Assembly (NCBI GenBank): GCA_021780695.1
Contig: JAJXYD010000001.1
Location: 186,001 to 250,000 of the forward strand
DNA length: 64,000 nt
DNA from: Deltaproteobacteria bacterium
GTDB taxonomy: Bacteria > Desulfobacterota > Syntrophobacteria > Syntrophobacterales > Syntrophobacteraceae
Direction: 5' to 3'
The notes under the pieces are model-generated. The model saw nothing but the letters and a program-made list of their open reading frames with translations. It made no database searches and was not told the DNA's origin. Below are positions 33,950 through 43,055 of the stretch, in pieces; position 1 is the first letter of the stretch, and every line of letters starts with the position of its first letter. A program made the position numbers and the translations under genes.

Positions 33950-35215
33950 TTACTGGTGCCGATAGGCCGACAGGATAAAAACCGGATTTAACGCCTCGAG
34001 CCTCATGTCGTTGCTGGTTGGAATCGAACGGTTTACCTGTAGTTGTACAATGGATACCTGAAAGCCATGTTCTTTCCAAAACCGTGAGGCTTCCTCCAGG
34101 GTCTGAAACAATACCGCCGTTTGCACCACCAGGCCGTTGCTGTTTAGCCTCTTGTGAACTCCTTCGAGTATCGCGCCAAGATCACTGCCCCCCCCTCCTA
34201 TGAATACACGGTCGGGGGAGGGAAGCTCGGCTATGGCCTCGGAGGCTTTCGCGCATAGGGCCTTTACCCGGAACGCTTCGAATGTTTCTATGTTTTGAAC
34301 AAGCTTTGCAAACCGCGACGGGTCCTTTTCGATGGCGAAAACCTGTTTTAAACGAGCTATCCTTGCCGCTTCGATGGAAACCGATCCCGTTGCGGCTCCA
34401 AGGTCCCAGAGCACCTGGCCGTCTTCCAGGGAAAGTGTGGCAAGCGCGGCCGCCCTTACTTCCATCTTGGTGATCATTCCGGCCTCACGCTCGAATGCCT
34501 GCTCGGAAAAACCGAAAATTCTTCGGGAACCTTTTGCCCGCTCCTCTGCGGCTGCGTTCTCCTCGGGCTTTATGATCAGGACGTTTAAAGGGAAAAAATC
34601 CTTGCAATCGGCCACCTGCGAGGGCAAAAAGGACCTGACCCGTTGCGATGGGGCTCCAAGGTTTTCACCGATAACGATCCGGCAAGCGGGAAGGCCCGGC
34701 CCGATAAGTCCGCGCGCGATCCATTGCGGGGTGTGTTTTGGATCGGTTAAAACGGCCGCCTTGCGCCCCCTTTGAACTATTTCCACGATACGTTCCATGC
34801 CCCAATCGTCCATTACCCCATGAAAACTTACCGTATCGGCCAGATCCCAGCTTTCGCAACTTTCCGCGCAAAGCATCTGTATGCTGGTTACATTGGGGAT
34901 TACAACGAGGTGCTGCCTGCCCAACCTTCTTGCCAGCGTCTTTGCGATCCCGAAAAACAGCGGGTCGCCTGAACAAAGGACCGCAATCCTTTGGGTTTGC
35001 GAAAGGCTTGCGATTTCTTCGATGCTTTCCCAAAGAGGGGACTTCAAAAGGAGCCTTTCCCCTGCCTGCTCTTTAAACGATTGGAGATGTCTGTCTGCCC
35101 CTGCAAGGATCTGTGCCTCTGCGATCCACTCCATGGCAAGGGAGCCAAGGTATTGTCTGCCGCCTCCCATTCCGATTACGGCGACAGTCGGGGGATTCCA
35201 TTCGGCTGGTTTCAA
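33950..35215 (-). CDS. cbiET: Precorrin-6Y C5,15-methyltransferase (decarboxylating), CbiE-CbiT fusion
   Basis: The N-terminal half (about 1-205) is a CbiE-type tetrapyrrole methyltransferase (VAVIGMGGG; VLCSGDPLFFGI). The C-terminal half (about 235-405) is CbiT, a Rossmann SAM-dependent methyltransferase (LWDLGAATGSVSIEAA; RVFIGGGGSDL). The fusion methylates C5 and C15 and decarboxylates the ring-C acetate in corrin synthesis. Length 421 fits fused CobL/CbiET proteins. It is the last gene of cbiC-cbiD-cbiET, 48 bp after cbiD. Confidence 0.95.
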   Translation of the reverse strand: MKPAEWNPPTVAVIGMGGGRQYLGSLAMEWIAEAQILAGADRHLQSFKEQAGERLLLKSPLWESIEEIASLSQTQRIAVLCSGDPLFFGIAKTLARRLGRQHLVVIPNVTSIQMLCAESCESWDLADTVSFHGVMDDWGMERIVEIVQRGRKAAVLTDPKHTPQWIARGLIGPGLPACRIVIGENLGAPSQRVRSFLPSQVADCKDFFPLNVLIIKPEENAAAEERAKGSRRIFGFSEQAFEREAGMITKMEVRAAALATLSLEDGQVLWDLGAATGSVSIEAARIARLKQVFAIEKDPSRFAKLVQNIETFEAFRVKALCAKASEAIAELPSPDRVFIGGGGSDLGAILEGVHKRLNSNGLVVQTAVLFQTLEEASRFWKEHGFQVSIVQLQVNRSIPTSNDMRLEALNPVFILSAYRHQ

Positions 35216-35263
35216 GAGAGCTCCTGGTGGTCGAAAAAAATATTTTTTGCGAGGTTCTTTCCG

Positions 35264-36586
35264 CTATGCCTCTTTTGCCGTCTCAGCAAGAAGCTTTCCG
35301 TCATAGTCGAAAAGAAGCAGCCTGATGCTTATGGGTGCGCTTTGCGAATGAAAAGAAACCCGAGAGGCTTCGCAGGCAACTCTAAAGGATTGTTCGACAG
35401 CGGTTCGGGCAATCTTTTCGACGATGTCAAATGCGCCTTCTTCGGCAATAATGTCTAGTCCGTGCCGGGCCGTATTGGCCAGGGAAAGTCTTTGGCAGAG
35501 TTGTTCCTTATGGCCCAGACTCCGGGCCGTGGCCGCAAGAAACTGAAGGTCCATCGGCGCGGCATGCGCATGAGTGTAAGGATAGCCCAGGGCCATCTTT
35601 ACAGCCTTGCCGAAAAAGACGCCGTGGATTATGCGCGAAAAGCCCAGCCTGACCGCCTCACGGACAGCAAAGGAAAAGAAGTCGGCTATCTGGACGAACG
35701 CCTCGGGCCTAAGCTGAGGAAATCGCTGCCTTGCAAGTCTTTCGCTCTTCCCTCCGGTGCTGAGCACCACGGTTTTTGCGCAACTCGATGAGGCTACGGA
35801 AAAAGCCGCATGGATAGTCTGTTCGTAAGCTTCATGAGAAAAGGGCCTGACAATGCCTGTCGTGCCAAGAATGGAGATCCCCCCGGTTATGCCAAGCCTT
35901 GGGTTGAGAGTGCGCTTGGCAAGTTCTTCGCCTCTTGGCGCCTCGATCTCTATCAGAATGGAGAAGTTTACGGCTGGCCCCAAGACAGTCCTGGCCTTTG
36001 CGCCTTCGTTCAGCGGCAGCCTCAGAGCGGATTTTTGCGGGCAGAAGGAAGTTTTCGATAGATCGCAAACCTTGTTTTTCAAACCTTCCACTTCGAATGT
36101 ATCAAAGCGCAGGAGCTCAAGGCTTATATTTTCCGAAATCATCTGCCTTGGCGTAGGATTGATTGCGGGTTCCCCCGGAAGCGCTGGAAGTCCGGGTTTG
36201 GTCACCGTGCCGATCCCTTTGCCCGCATAAAGGATTATCTGAGACGGCTGTGAGTTTTTTCCGCACCTCTTTTCGGGACCGTTACGAAGAAGCGCAACTT
36301 TTGCGATGATTTGCGCCCCGTTGGTAACATCGGGGTCGTCTCCGCCATCCTTTATTACTAAAGCCGATGCGAAGTCGTCTTGGAGACTGCAAGTCTCTAC
36401 GGGAACTCCCAGGTAAACGCCCGAGGGGAGCTTAACGGCTATTGCCCGGGCCGAGGTTCGGCTAATCAAAAGCCTCAGGGCCGCAACGGCCGCCGCCGTA
36501 GCCGCGGTTCCCGAACTAAAACCCGTTCGCAGGGCAGGGCGGTCTTTTGTGCTTTCTGCCTCGCCTTGGCTGCTGTTACTGGCCAT
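35264..36586 (-). CDS. cbiD: Cobalt-precorrin-5B C1-methyltransferase
   Basis: The protein has the CbiD start RTGFSSGTAATAAAVAALR, a SAM-fold segment (IILYAGKGIGTVTKPGL), NPRLGITGGISILGTTGIVRPFS in the middle, and HGVFFGKAVKMALG. CbiD marks the anaerobic, early-cobalt-insertion route. At 440 residues it is somewhat longer than common CbiD (about 370). Its start overlaps cbiC by 11 bp. Confidence 0.95.
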   Translation of the reverse strand: MASNSSQGEAESTKDRPALRTGFSSGTAATAAAVAALRLLISRTSARAIAVKLPSGVYLGVPVETCSLQDDFASALVIKDGGDDPDVTNGAQIIAKVALLRNGPEKRCGKNSQPSQIILYAGKGIGTVTKPGLPALPGEPAINPTPRQMISENISLELLRFDTFEVEGLKNKVCDLSKTSFCPQKSALRLPLNEGAKARTVLGPAVNFSILIEIEAPRGEELAKRTLNPRLGITGGISILGTTGIVRPFSHEAYEQTIHAAFSVASSSCAKTVVLSTGGKSERLARQRFPQLRPEAFVQIADFFSFAVREAVRLGFSRIIHGVFFGKAVKMALGYPYTHAHAAPMDLQFLAATARSLGHKEQLCQRLSLANTARHGLDIIAEEGAFDIVEKIARTAVEQSFRVACEASRVSFHSQSAPISIRLLLFDYDGKLLAETAKEA

Positions 36587-37262
36587 CGATCTTTTCGGTA
36601 AGTTCCAGAAGCGCGTGTATTATGGCAACTGCGACCGAACTACCGCCTTTTCTGCCCAAAACCGATATCGAAGGCTGCTGGGCGACCCCCATGAGTTCGT
36701 TTTTCGACTCTTCGGCCTGGACGAACCCCACCGGGACTCCTATTAGCAACCCTGGCCGCACCCCTTCTTCCCTGATCATTCGTATCACTTCCAGAAGTGC
36801 GGTCGGAGCGTTTCCGACAGCGACCACCGCACCGTCCAGATCATGCCCGCAGGCGCGAAATGCCGCAAGCGTGCGCGTGACCCCGCTTTTTTGGGCCAGC
36901 TCCAGGCTCTCCGGGTTTGAGGCCGCACACACAACCTCGTTGCCATGCCATTTGAGTCGCCAGGGAGAAAGTCCTGCCTGTATCATCCTGGTGTCGGTAT
37001 ATATGCGCGCACCGCTTCCGAGGGCCTCTATGCCCCTGGAAACAGCATCCTGCGTGAATCGGAGTCTGCTTGCATAGTCGAAATCCCCCGTCGTATGAAT
37101 AACCCTTCGAATTATCGGCCACTGTTCACTTGGGAAGGAGTGGTTCCCCATCTCTTCCTCGATGATCCGAAAGCTTTCAACTTCTATTTCGCGGCCGGCC
37201 TTGACAAGGCCGGATCGGGTGCGCTGTCCGTTGCCAGGAAATTGTAATATCACCTTTTTCAC
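36576..37262 (-). CDS. cbiC: Cobalt-precorrin-8 methylmutase
   Basis: The protein has 228 residues and catalyses the methyl shift from C11 to C12 that gives cobyrinate. Family signatures: RRVIHTTGDFDYA with the catalytic His, YTDTRMIQAGL, and PTALLEVIRMIREEGVRPGLLIGVPVGFV with the following ESK. It is the first gene of the cobalamin cluster. I saw no B12-box-like riboswitch in the 237 bp before it. Confidence 0.95.
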   Translation of the reverse strand: MKKVILQFPGNGQRTRSGLVKAGREIEVESFRIIEEEMGNHSFPSEQWPIIRRVIHTTGDFDYASRLRFTQDAVSRGIEALGSGARIYTDTRMIQAGLSPWRLKWHGNEVVCAASNPESLELAQKSGVTRTLAAFRACGHDLDGAVVAVGNAPTALLEVIRMIREEGVRPGLLIGVPVGFVQAEESKNELMGVAQQPSISVLGRKGGSSVAVAIIHALLELTEKIDGQ

Positions 37263-37499
37263 CTCGAATTGAATTTCAAAAAAATTACACTATCCTGCCC
37301 GCAATAGCAATCCTGATTCAATGGCAATTGACTCCTGTAAAAAGTCGCAGGACATTGGTTTTAAACTGCGCAGGTTTCCCATGGAAAAGAATGGTGAGCG
37401 GCTTGCGAAAAAAAGAGTCCGCTTTCTTTTCGGCAAGTCTTCGATATTAATCCTGGAAGCTCATTTTGGGGTGGTGCTCCTTGCGGTTGGTCTGAGCGC

Positions 37500-38897
37500 C
37501 TACGAGGCGGAGACATCCTCCGATGCCGAGGGAAGGGTAAAGTAAAAAACAGAGCCTGAAAACATGTCTGCCCGAGGGCTTTCAACCCAGATGGTCCCGC
37601 CATGGTTTTTTAAAATGTGGCGGCAGATTGCAAGCCCCAGCCCCGTGCTTCCCGCCTCTTTGCCCCTATGCCTCTCAACTCGGAAAAACCTCTCGAATAT
37701 CCTCTGCTGGTCCTTTTTGGGGATCCCCGGCCCGCTGTCCCCCACCCCTATTGTAACTTTGCCTCCCTGTTCCTGGGAAAAAACTTCCACTTCTCCCTCT
37801 GCCGGACTATATCTTAGAGCGTTTTCGATCAGGTTGCGAAAGACCTGCACGAGTTGATCGAAATCGGCGAGCACGATCGGTCCTTGTGCGGGAAGCCCGT
37901 TTTTGATGCGCACGTTTTTTTTCTCTGCCAGCGGCGCGCAAGCCTTCCACGCCTCCCCAAACACCTCTGCGGCGTCCACGGGCCTGATGTCTGTGCCGTT
38001 GTCGTAGTCCTCGACTCTGGCAAGTTGCAAAAGATCATTTACGATCTTGATCATATTGTCCGTGTTTTTTAAAATAATTTCCAGGCAGGTATTGCGCATA
38101 TCCCCATCGTTTTCATCGGACAGGAGCATTTCCGTATAACCCTTGATCGAAGTAAGCGGAGTCCTTAACTCGTGGGAAGCATTGGCTACGAAGTCTCGTC
38201 TTACTTTCTCCAGCCTTTTGAGTTCCGTGATGTCGTGGAGGGCGATGATAGCCCCGTAGCCGTTTGCCAATTGTTCGACCCTCACGATATGAACATGGCA
38301 CAAAAGGTCCGGGCCTATGGCTGCCTCGCTGTGGAAGGAATGGATCTCGTTTGCAAGCACACGTCCGCAGGCTGCCTGGAGCTCCGGACTCCTTATTACC
38401 TCCAGCGGCCTTCTTCCTTTTAGCTCAGGCACTGAGGCAAACATCTTCCGGGCCGCGCGATTGGATGAATCTATCCTTCCAGAGGAATTTAGGAGCAGTA
38501 AGCCTTCCTCTATGCCGTCCAGTATGCTTTCCAACTGAGACTTTTGTTCGGTGATCGTCTGGATCAGGGACTCTACGCGCTCCGCGCTTTGTCTAATCGA
38601 TCTGGCCAGAGGATAGAGATATCGGCCGGGATAGAATTGGGTAAGCGCCCTCACTTTGCCCTGTCCGATGGAATCCGCCGCCGCCGACAGTGTGTCGACT
38701 GAGCGGTTGGTTCTTATCAAAAAGAAAAGATTTGAAAGAGCCAGGAAAAAACCGGCGGCTATGACGATGTATTGAATCACGGCCAGGCTGTTCGCCGAAT
38801 ATTTTTGGCGATAGATTGCCGACATAAAAAGGGCGGTAAAAAACAAAAACCACACCAGGAGCAAAAAAGCGATTTTAAGTCTGAATTCAGCCCGCAT
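37500..38897 (-). CDS. PhoR-like membrane sensor histidine kinase
   Basis: Two transmembrane helices lie near the N-terminus (about 8-28 and 38-58), followed by a linker, a PAS domain (about 120-215, LLLNSSGRIDSSNRAARKMF), HisKA (FVANASHELRTPLTSIKGY, phospho-His about residue 245) and HATPase (N box NLIENALRYSP, G1 VGDSGPGIP, G2 STGLGLAI). The layout matches PhoR-type kinases with little periplasmic domain. I use the ATG at 38897, 2 bp after the regulator stop; an ATG 10 codons upstream lies inside the regulator gene. No pst or pho genes flank the pair, so phosphate sensing is unproven. Confidence 0.92.
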   Translation of the reverse strand: MRAEFRLKIAFLLLVWFLFFTALFMSAIYRQKYSANSLAVIQYIVIAAGFFLALSNLFFLIRTNRSVDTLSAAADSIGQGKVRALTQFYPGRYLYPLARSIRQSAERVESLIQTITEQKSQLESILDGIEEGLLLLNSSGRIDSSNRAARKMFASVPELKGRRPLEVIRSPELQAACGRVLANEIHSFHSEAAIGPDLLCHVHIVRVEQLANGYGAIIALHDITELKRLEKVRRDFVANASHELRTPLTSIKGYTEMLLSDENDGDMRNTCLEIILKNTDNMIKIVNDLLQLARVEDYDNGTDIRPVDAAEVFGEAWKACAPLAEKKNVRIKNGLPAQGPIVLADFDQLVQVFRNLIENALRYSPAEGEVEVFSQEQGGKVTIGVGDSGPGIPKKDQQRIFERFFRVERHRGKEAGSTGLGLAICRHILKNHGGTIWVESPRADMFSGSVFYFTLPSASEDVSAS

Positions 38898-38898
38898 A

Positions 38899-39582
38899 TC
38901 AGTTCCGGAATCTATATCCCACGCCACGCACAGTCTCTATCCAGTCCGCGCAGCTAAGTAGTTTTTGCCTCAATCTCCGGATGTGAGTGTCGACTGTTCT
39001 GGCATAACCTTCGAAATGATATCCCCACACCCTGTCGAGCAGTTGTTCGCGGTTTAGCACCTTGCCCTGATTGTTTATCAACTCCGAGAGCAACTTGAAC
39101 TCCGTTGCGGTTAAGATGATTTCCCGACCTTCGATGTCCAGCCGGTGAGCTTCGAAATCGATTTGCATGCCGGATTTATTGAATACCGAACGGGGATGGT
39201 ATTCCTGGTTCGAGCGGCGCAGGATCGCGCGTACCCGCAAAAGAAGCTCTCTTGGACTGAAGGGTTTCACGACATAATCGTCGGCTCCGAGTTCAAGGCC
39301 TATAATGCGGTCTATTTCCTCGCCTCGCGCCGTAAGAATAAGCACGGGAACTTCGGCCGTGCGCGGTTCTCGCTTGATTTCCCTGCAGATCTCAAAGCCG
39401 TCCATTCCCGGAAGCATCAAATCTAGGATGACTAAATCGGGGGGGTGCCTGCGAATAAGGCCCACGGCCTCGTTGCCGTTTTCCGATACATTGACCTCGA
39501 AGCCCGCTTTTTTAATCGTGATCGCCAAAAGCTGCGCAATATCGGGATCGTCTTCCACAACCAGTATCTTCGACCGGTTCAT
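38899..39582 (-). CDS. OmpR/PhoB-family response regulator
   Basis: The receiver (1-115) has VVEDDPD, phospho-Asp in LVILDLMLPGMDG, LILTA and VVKPFSP. The winged-helix DNA-binding domain (about 130-225) has LTATEFKLLSELINNQGKVLNREQLL, TVDTHIRRLRQKL and VRGVGYRF. The ATG at 39582 is preceded by GAGGTAGAG; a GTG 6 codons earlier is less likely. It forms a two-gene operon with the kinase 2 bp downstream. Confidence 0.95.
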   Translation of the reverse strand: MNRSKILVVEDDPDIAQLLAITIKKAGFEVNVSENGNEAVGLIRRHPPDLVILDLMLPGMDGFEICREIKREPRTAEVPVLILTARGEEIDRIIGLELGADDYVVKPFSPRELLLRVRAILRRSNQEYHPRSVFNKSGMQIDFEAHRLDIEGREIILTATEFKLLSELINNQGKVLNREQLLDRVWGYHFEGYARTVDTHIRRLRQKLLSCADWIETVRGVGYRFRN

Positions 39583-40027
39583 CTCTACCTCGCAGAGCAC
39601 GCTGTTTTACGCCGCCACTATAACATGGTTTCAAACGCACCCGGGTGATTTTTGGTTACCAATAGGGGACGATAATTCCAAAGGAGCGGCCCGTCTTTCC
39701 CAAACGCGTCCCAAGCCATTTGGGGATTCTATAGCACGATATGTTACAACCGCATGACGGATGTGTTACGTAATTAGTGAATTTGGTTCGAAATGTCACT
39801 TTGCCGGGGGCAAAGATGCATACGGTGTGAATTGCCCGCCCATGGCGCCGGGAAGCTCCTGCCAAAATCGGTGCTGCTGTCCGCGAAATAGCACTGAAGA
39901 AAAAATTTCTTACAGCCGATTAACAGAAATGGATACGGTTTTTTTATGCTGCAAGAATGAAACGCAGTCGTTCCTAAGGACAGTTAAAGGACCGGTTGGC
40001 GAAAACAATAAAAAGGAGAAAAAGTCC
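39583..40027. other. 445-bp divergent intergenic region
   Basis: I see no gene with a ribosome binding site and family signature here. An open frame in phase with the hemerythrin gene extends back to 39761 but looks like read-through of non-coding sequence. The stretch should hold the promoters of the PhoB/PhoR-type pair and of hemerythrin; no clear promoter or direct-repeat box stood out. Confidence 0.5.
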
Positions 40028-40435
40028 ATGGAGAATTTTGAATGGAGTGAAAAATATAGCGTCAATGTCAAGCAAATCGACGAGCAGCACAAAAAACTGA
40101 TCGGGATTGTTGCCCAGTTAAACACTGCAATGCGACAGGGAAAAGGCAAGGATATTATCGGAAAAGTCCTCGAGGAGCTTGCAAAATACACCATTACTCA
40201 TTTCAAAGACGAAGAACGGATTATGAAATCGGCCGGTTATCCCGATTTTGAAGCCCACCAAACCAAACACCAGTGGATGAACGACAGGGTGGCGCAACTA
40301 TACAGAGACTATCAGGACGGCAAAGTTACCCTTAGTATCGAGGTTATGAACTTCCTCCAAAGTTGGATTGATAAACATATCATGGGAACGGATAAACAGT
40401 ATGCGCCCTTTCTGAACTCCAAGGGAATTTTCTAG
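40028..40435 (+). CDS. Bacteriohemerythrin
   Basis: The protein has 135 residues with all seven di-iron ligands in context: first His near the N-terminal NVKQIDEQH, HFKDEE (His, Glu), HQTKH (two His), and HIMGTD (His, Asp). Stand-alone bacteriohemerythrins bind O2 and help anaerobes store, sense or scavenge oxygen. The ATG at 40028 follows AAAAAGGAG. It stands alone, 52 bp before the EAL-HDOD gene. Confidence 0.95.
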   Translation: MENFEWSEKYSVNVKQIDEQHKKLIGIVAQLNTAMRQGKGKDIIGKVLEELAKYTITHFKDEERIMKSAGYPDFEAHQTKHQWMNDRVAQLYRDYQDGKVTLSIEVMNFLQSWIDKHIMGTDKQYAPFLNSKGIF

Positions 40436-40487
40436 CTGGTATCCAGCCGAACCCCCTCGCCGTCATGGCCGATGGTATCGGCTGGTT

Positions 40488-41750
40488 TTGATTAATACCG
40501 GGCAAGATGCGCAAGATCGCTGCGTGCGAGGCAATGTTGTGGAAGTATTTGTAGGAAGGCAGGCTATATTAGGCGTAAAGCAGAATACCTATGGATATGA
40601 ACTGCTTTACAGGTCAGGCAACAAAAACTGCTATTCCTCGGGGGTGGATGGAGATGAAGCCACACTTGCGGTCATAAGAAATATTCTGCTCGTTTTCGGT
40701 TCGGACAGAATTTGCGGGGGCAACAAGATATTTGTTAATTTTACAAAAAATCTTCTGCTCCAGGGAGTCGCATCACTTCTTCCGATCCCTACGAGCGTTG
40801 TGGAAATCCTTGAGGATATCGAGCCTACCGAGGACCTGATAAAGGCCCTTAAGCAACTTCGTTCCCAGGGCTACTGCCTTGCACTCGATGATTTTGTCCT
40901 TCGGGGCAATGAAGATAATCCATTTCTTGAACTTGTGGATATTATAAAAGTTGATTTCCGGGAAGCGGACCTACGTGAAAGGGAGGCCATAGCGCGCAAA
41001 TTCGGAGGCAAGGTTAAACTGCTCGCCGAAAAAGTGGAAACCCGGGAGAGTTTCAGCCAGGCAATCGAGATGGGCTACTCTTTGTTTCAGGGCTACTTTT
41101 TTTGTAAACCTGTAATCATATCCAGACGAGACATTCCCGGCTATAAGATCAATTACCTGAGAATATTGCAGGAACTTAGCGCCCCGACCCTGAATTTCAA
41201 ATCTTTGCAGGAGGTCATTTCCCATGATCCGGCTCTAACGCTTAAGCTTTTAAAATATATCAATTCCAGCTATTTCGCGACGAAAAACAAGGTTGCATCC
41301 ATAACGCGGGCTTTGGAATTTCTTGGAGAAAACGAAATAAAGAGGTGGGCATCGATAGCGGTCGTTTTTGAATTTGGCAGGGACCAGCCCTTCGAGCTTC
41401 TAAGGCTTTCGCTTTTAAGAGCGCGCATGTGTGAAACAATCGCCGGGTTGCTTGGTTTTGACAACGAGAAGCCCTCATTTTTCCTGATGGGTTTGCTCTC
41501 CCACATGGATGTGCTCCTGGGAAGGCCAATGGATGAAGTTCTACAGGAAATTCCCCTTGGAGAGGCTCCTAGGGACGCCTTGCTTGGAAAGTCCAACAAG
41601 CACAAAGAAGTCTTCGAGTTGGTCGTTTCCTACGAAAGAGCCAAATGGGCGCTGGTCGGTCAATTGACCTCCCGGCTTGGAATAGAGCCTGAGCAAATCT
41701 CCCAGGTCTATTGGGAATCTGCCAAGTGGATCGATATGGCCTTTATTTAA
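40488..41750 (+). CDS. EAL-HDOD signalling protein (YuxH-type), degenerate EAL
   Basis: Residues about 18-205 form an EAL-like domain with the signature replaced (TYGYELLYRS) while FVNFTKNLL, LALDDFV and KVDF remain. Residues about 210-410 form an HDOD domain (SHDPALTLKLLKYINSSYF, ALEFLGENEIKRWASIAV). Such proteins usually lack c-di-GMP phosphodiesterase activity and act as regulatory scaffolds. The start is uncertain: TTG 40488 gives the longest frame, while GTG codons at 40524 and 40539 lie just before the conserved VFVGRQAI. With hemerythrin just upstream, an oxygen-linked regulatory role is possible. Confidence 0.85.
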   Translation: MINTGQDAQDRCVRGNVVEVFVGRQAILGVKQNTYGYELLYRSGNKNCYSSGVDGDEATLAVIRNILLVFGSDRICGGNKIFVNFTKNLLLQGVASLLPIPTSVVEILEDIEPTEDLIKALKQLRSQGYCLALDDFVLRGNEDNPFLELVDIIKVDFREADLREREAIARKFGGKVKLLAEKVETRESFSQAIEMGYSLFQGYFFCKPVIISRRDIPGYKINYLRILQELSAPTLNFKSLQEVISHDPALTLKLLKYINSSYFATKNKVASITRALEFLGENEIKRWASIAVVFEFGRDQPFELLRLSLLRARMCETIAGLLGFDNEKPSFFLMGLLSHMDVLLGRPMDEVLQEIPLGEAPRDALLGKSNKHKEVFELVVSYERAKWALVGQLTSRLGIEPEQISQVYWESAKWIDMAFI

Positions 41751-41847
41751 AGGCAAACCTGGAGGGGTGCTGATTTTTTGACAAGCATGCGCGACTTTAC
41801 GATCAGAACCGTTTCATGGTCTGCACGCTTCCAGGCCCAAGCCGCCT

Positions 41848-42984
41848 TTATCCCTGCAAGCCGGGCGTTTCCGGCTCCTCTCCTTCGGTTTTGTATTCGA
41901 TCAGTTCCTCGCGGTATTCCACGCCGTAGATGAAAAGCATTATCATGGCGAAGCTCAGGGCAAGGGGGCCGTAGAGGATGCCTTTGAATCCGAAATAGTG
42001 CACGCCGCCAAGGATGGCCAGAAATATGTAGAAGGGCGACATCTTGGATTTGCCTTTCATTAAAAAGGGACGCAGGAAATTATCGATTATCCCCAGCAGC
42101 ACAACCGACCAGATGGAAAGAAAAACCGCGGATCTCACCTCGCCCAGAATGGCCAGGTAAACCGCTATGGGGACCCAAACAAGGTAGCACCCAACGATCG
42201 GGATAAGCGAGGCAAGAGCCATCATTGTCCCCCAGAAAAGACCGGGAAAGCCCAGGAACTGGAGGGCCATGCCTCCCACAATCCCTTGGCAGACCGCTGT
42301 AAGAAAGGTCCCCAGAAGTACCGACTTGGCCACAACCCTTATCCCGTCGATTATCCTGTCTTCCTGATCAGCCCTTAGCGGAATGTAGTATCGGACGTTA
42401 CCCGCCATTTCCCTTCCGTCTCTTACAAGATAGAAGGTGATAAAAATCATTACGAAAAACTGCGCGACCAGTTCCGCCACGTTGCTGAGCACGACGGCCA
42501 CCTTCCCAAGCAAAAACTGCCCCACGCTCTTGCTAACGGTCAGAAGATCGTTTGCTATGGCTGCCTTGTTGATTTCCAGGAAAGGGAACCTCTGGTGCAG
42601 TTTAGCCAGGTACATATTGATGCGCGGGTCCTGTATCAGTTGATTCAATTTGCCCATTTGCAGCCAGCTGTTTGTTTTGTTGACCGTCTCCAGGCCCTGG
42701 GTTACCAGAGTCGATGTAAAAAGAAAAACCGGGATGGCGATGGCAAAGGTTATGATGAGAACGATTATAACGGCTGCGAGGTTTTTGCGTCCCGAAAGCG
42801 ATCTTTGGAGGTAGACCTGGATGGGATTAAAAATTGAAGCCAGAATGATCGCAAGGATTAGCACATGGACGAACGGAGAAAGTATGAGATAGGCGAGGTA
42901 GAGAGATGCCGCCAGAACCGCGAGAAGAAAAATCCTGAAGCTCTTTGTCCTGCTCGTTGCCTTTGCCGGATCAACGTGTTCCAT
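41848..42984 (-). CDS. AI-2E-family (PerM-type) membrane transporter
   Basis: The protein has about 378 residues and eight hydrophobic helices, with family features SPFVHVLILAIILASIFNP, FFVMIFITFYLVRDG and the C-terminal LVWVPIAVYLAI...DNFLRPFLMKGK...GGVHYFGFKGILYGPL. Members export AI-2 or ions, depending on subgroup. I chose the ATG at 42984 because GGGAG precedes it. It follows the PBP-like gene by 71 bp on the same strand. Confidence 0.9.
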   Translation of the reverse strand: MEHVDPAKATSRTKSFRIFLLAVLAASLYLAYLILSPFVHVLILAIILASIFNPIQVYLQRSLSGRKNLAAVIIVLIITFAIAIPVFLFTSTLVTQGLETVNKTNSWLQMGKLNQLIQDPRINMYLAKLHQRFPFLEINKAAIANDLLTVSKSVGQFLLGKVAVVLSNVAELVAQFFVMIFITFYLVRDGREMAGNVRYYIPLRADQEDRIIDGIRVVAKSVLLGTFLTAVCQGIVGGMALQFLGFPGLFWGTMMALASLIPIVGCYLVWVPIAVYLAILGEVRSAVFLSIWSVVLLGIIDNFLRPFLMKGKSKMSPFYIFLAILGGVHYFGFKGILYGPLALSFAMIMLFIYGVEYREELIEYKTEGEEPETPGLQG

Positions 42985-43055
42985 TCCATTAGGCTCCCTG
43001 TAATGAGAAGTGAAAACAAAACACACCTGCTCGCAAGGTTTTTATCATGCTTCGG

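Noticed and set aside
37263..37500. Cobalamin riboswitch upstream of cbiC
   Set aside because: No B12-box-like segment or matching helices could be found by eye; a covariance-model search would be needed to exclude a divergent one.
39761..40027. N-terminal extension of the hemerythrin frame
   Set aside because: Hemerythrin family proteins start near the ATG at 40028, which has AAAAAGGAG; the upstream residues look random.
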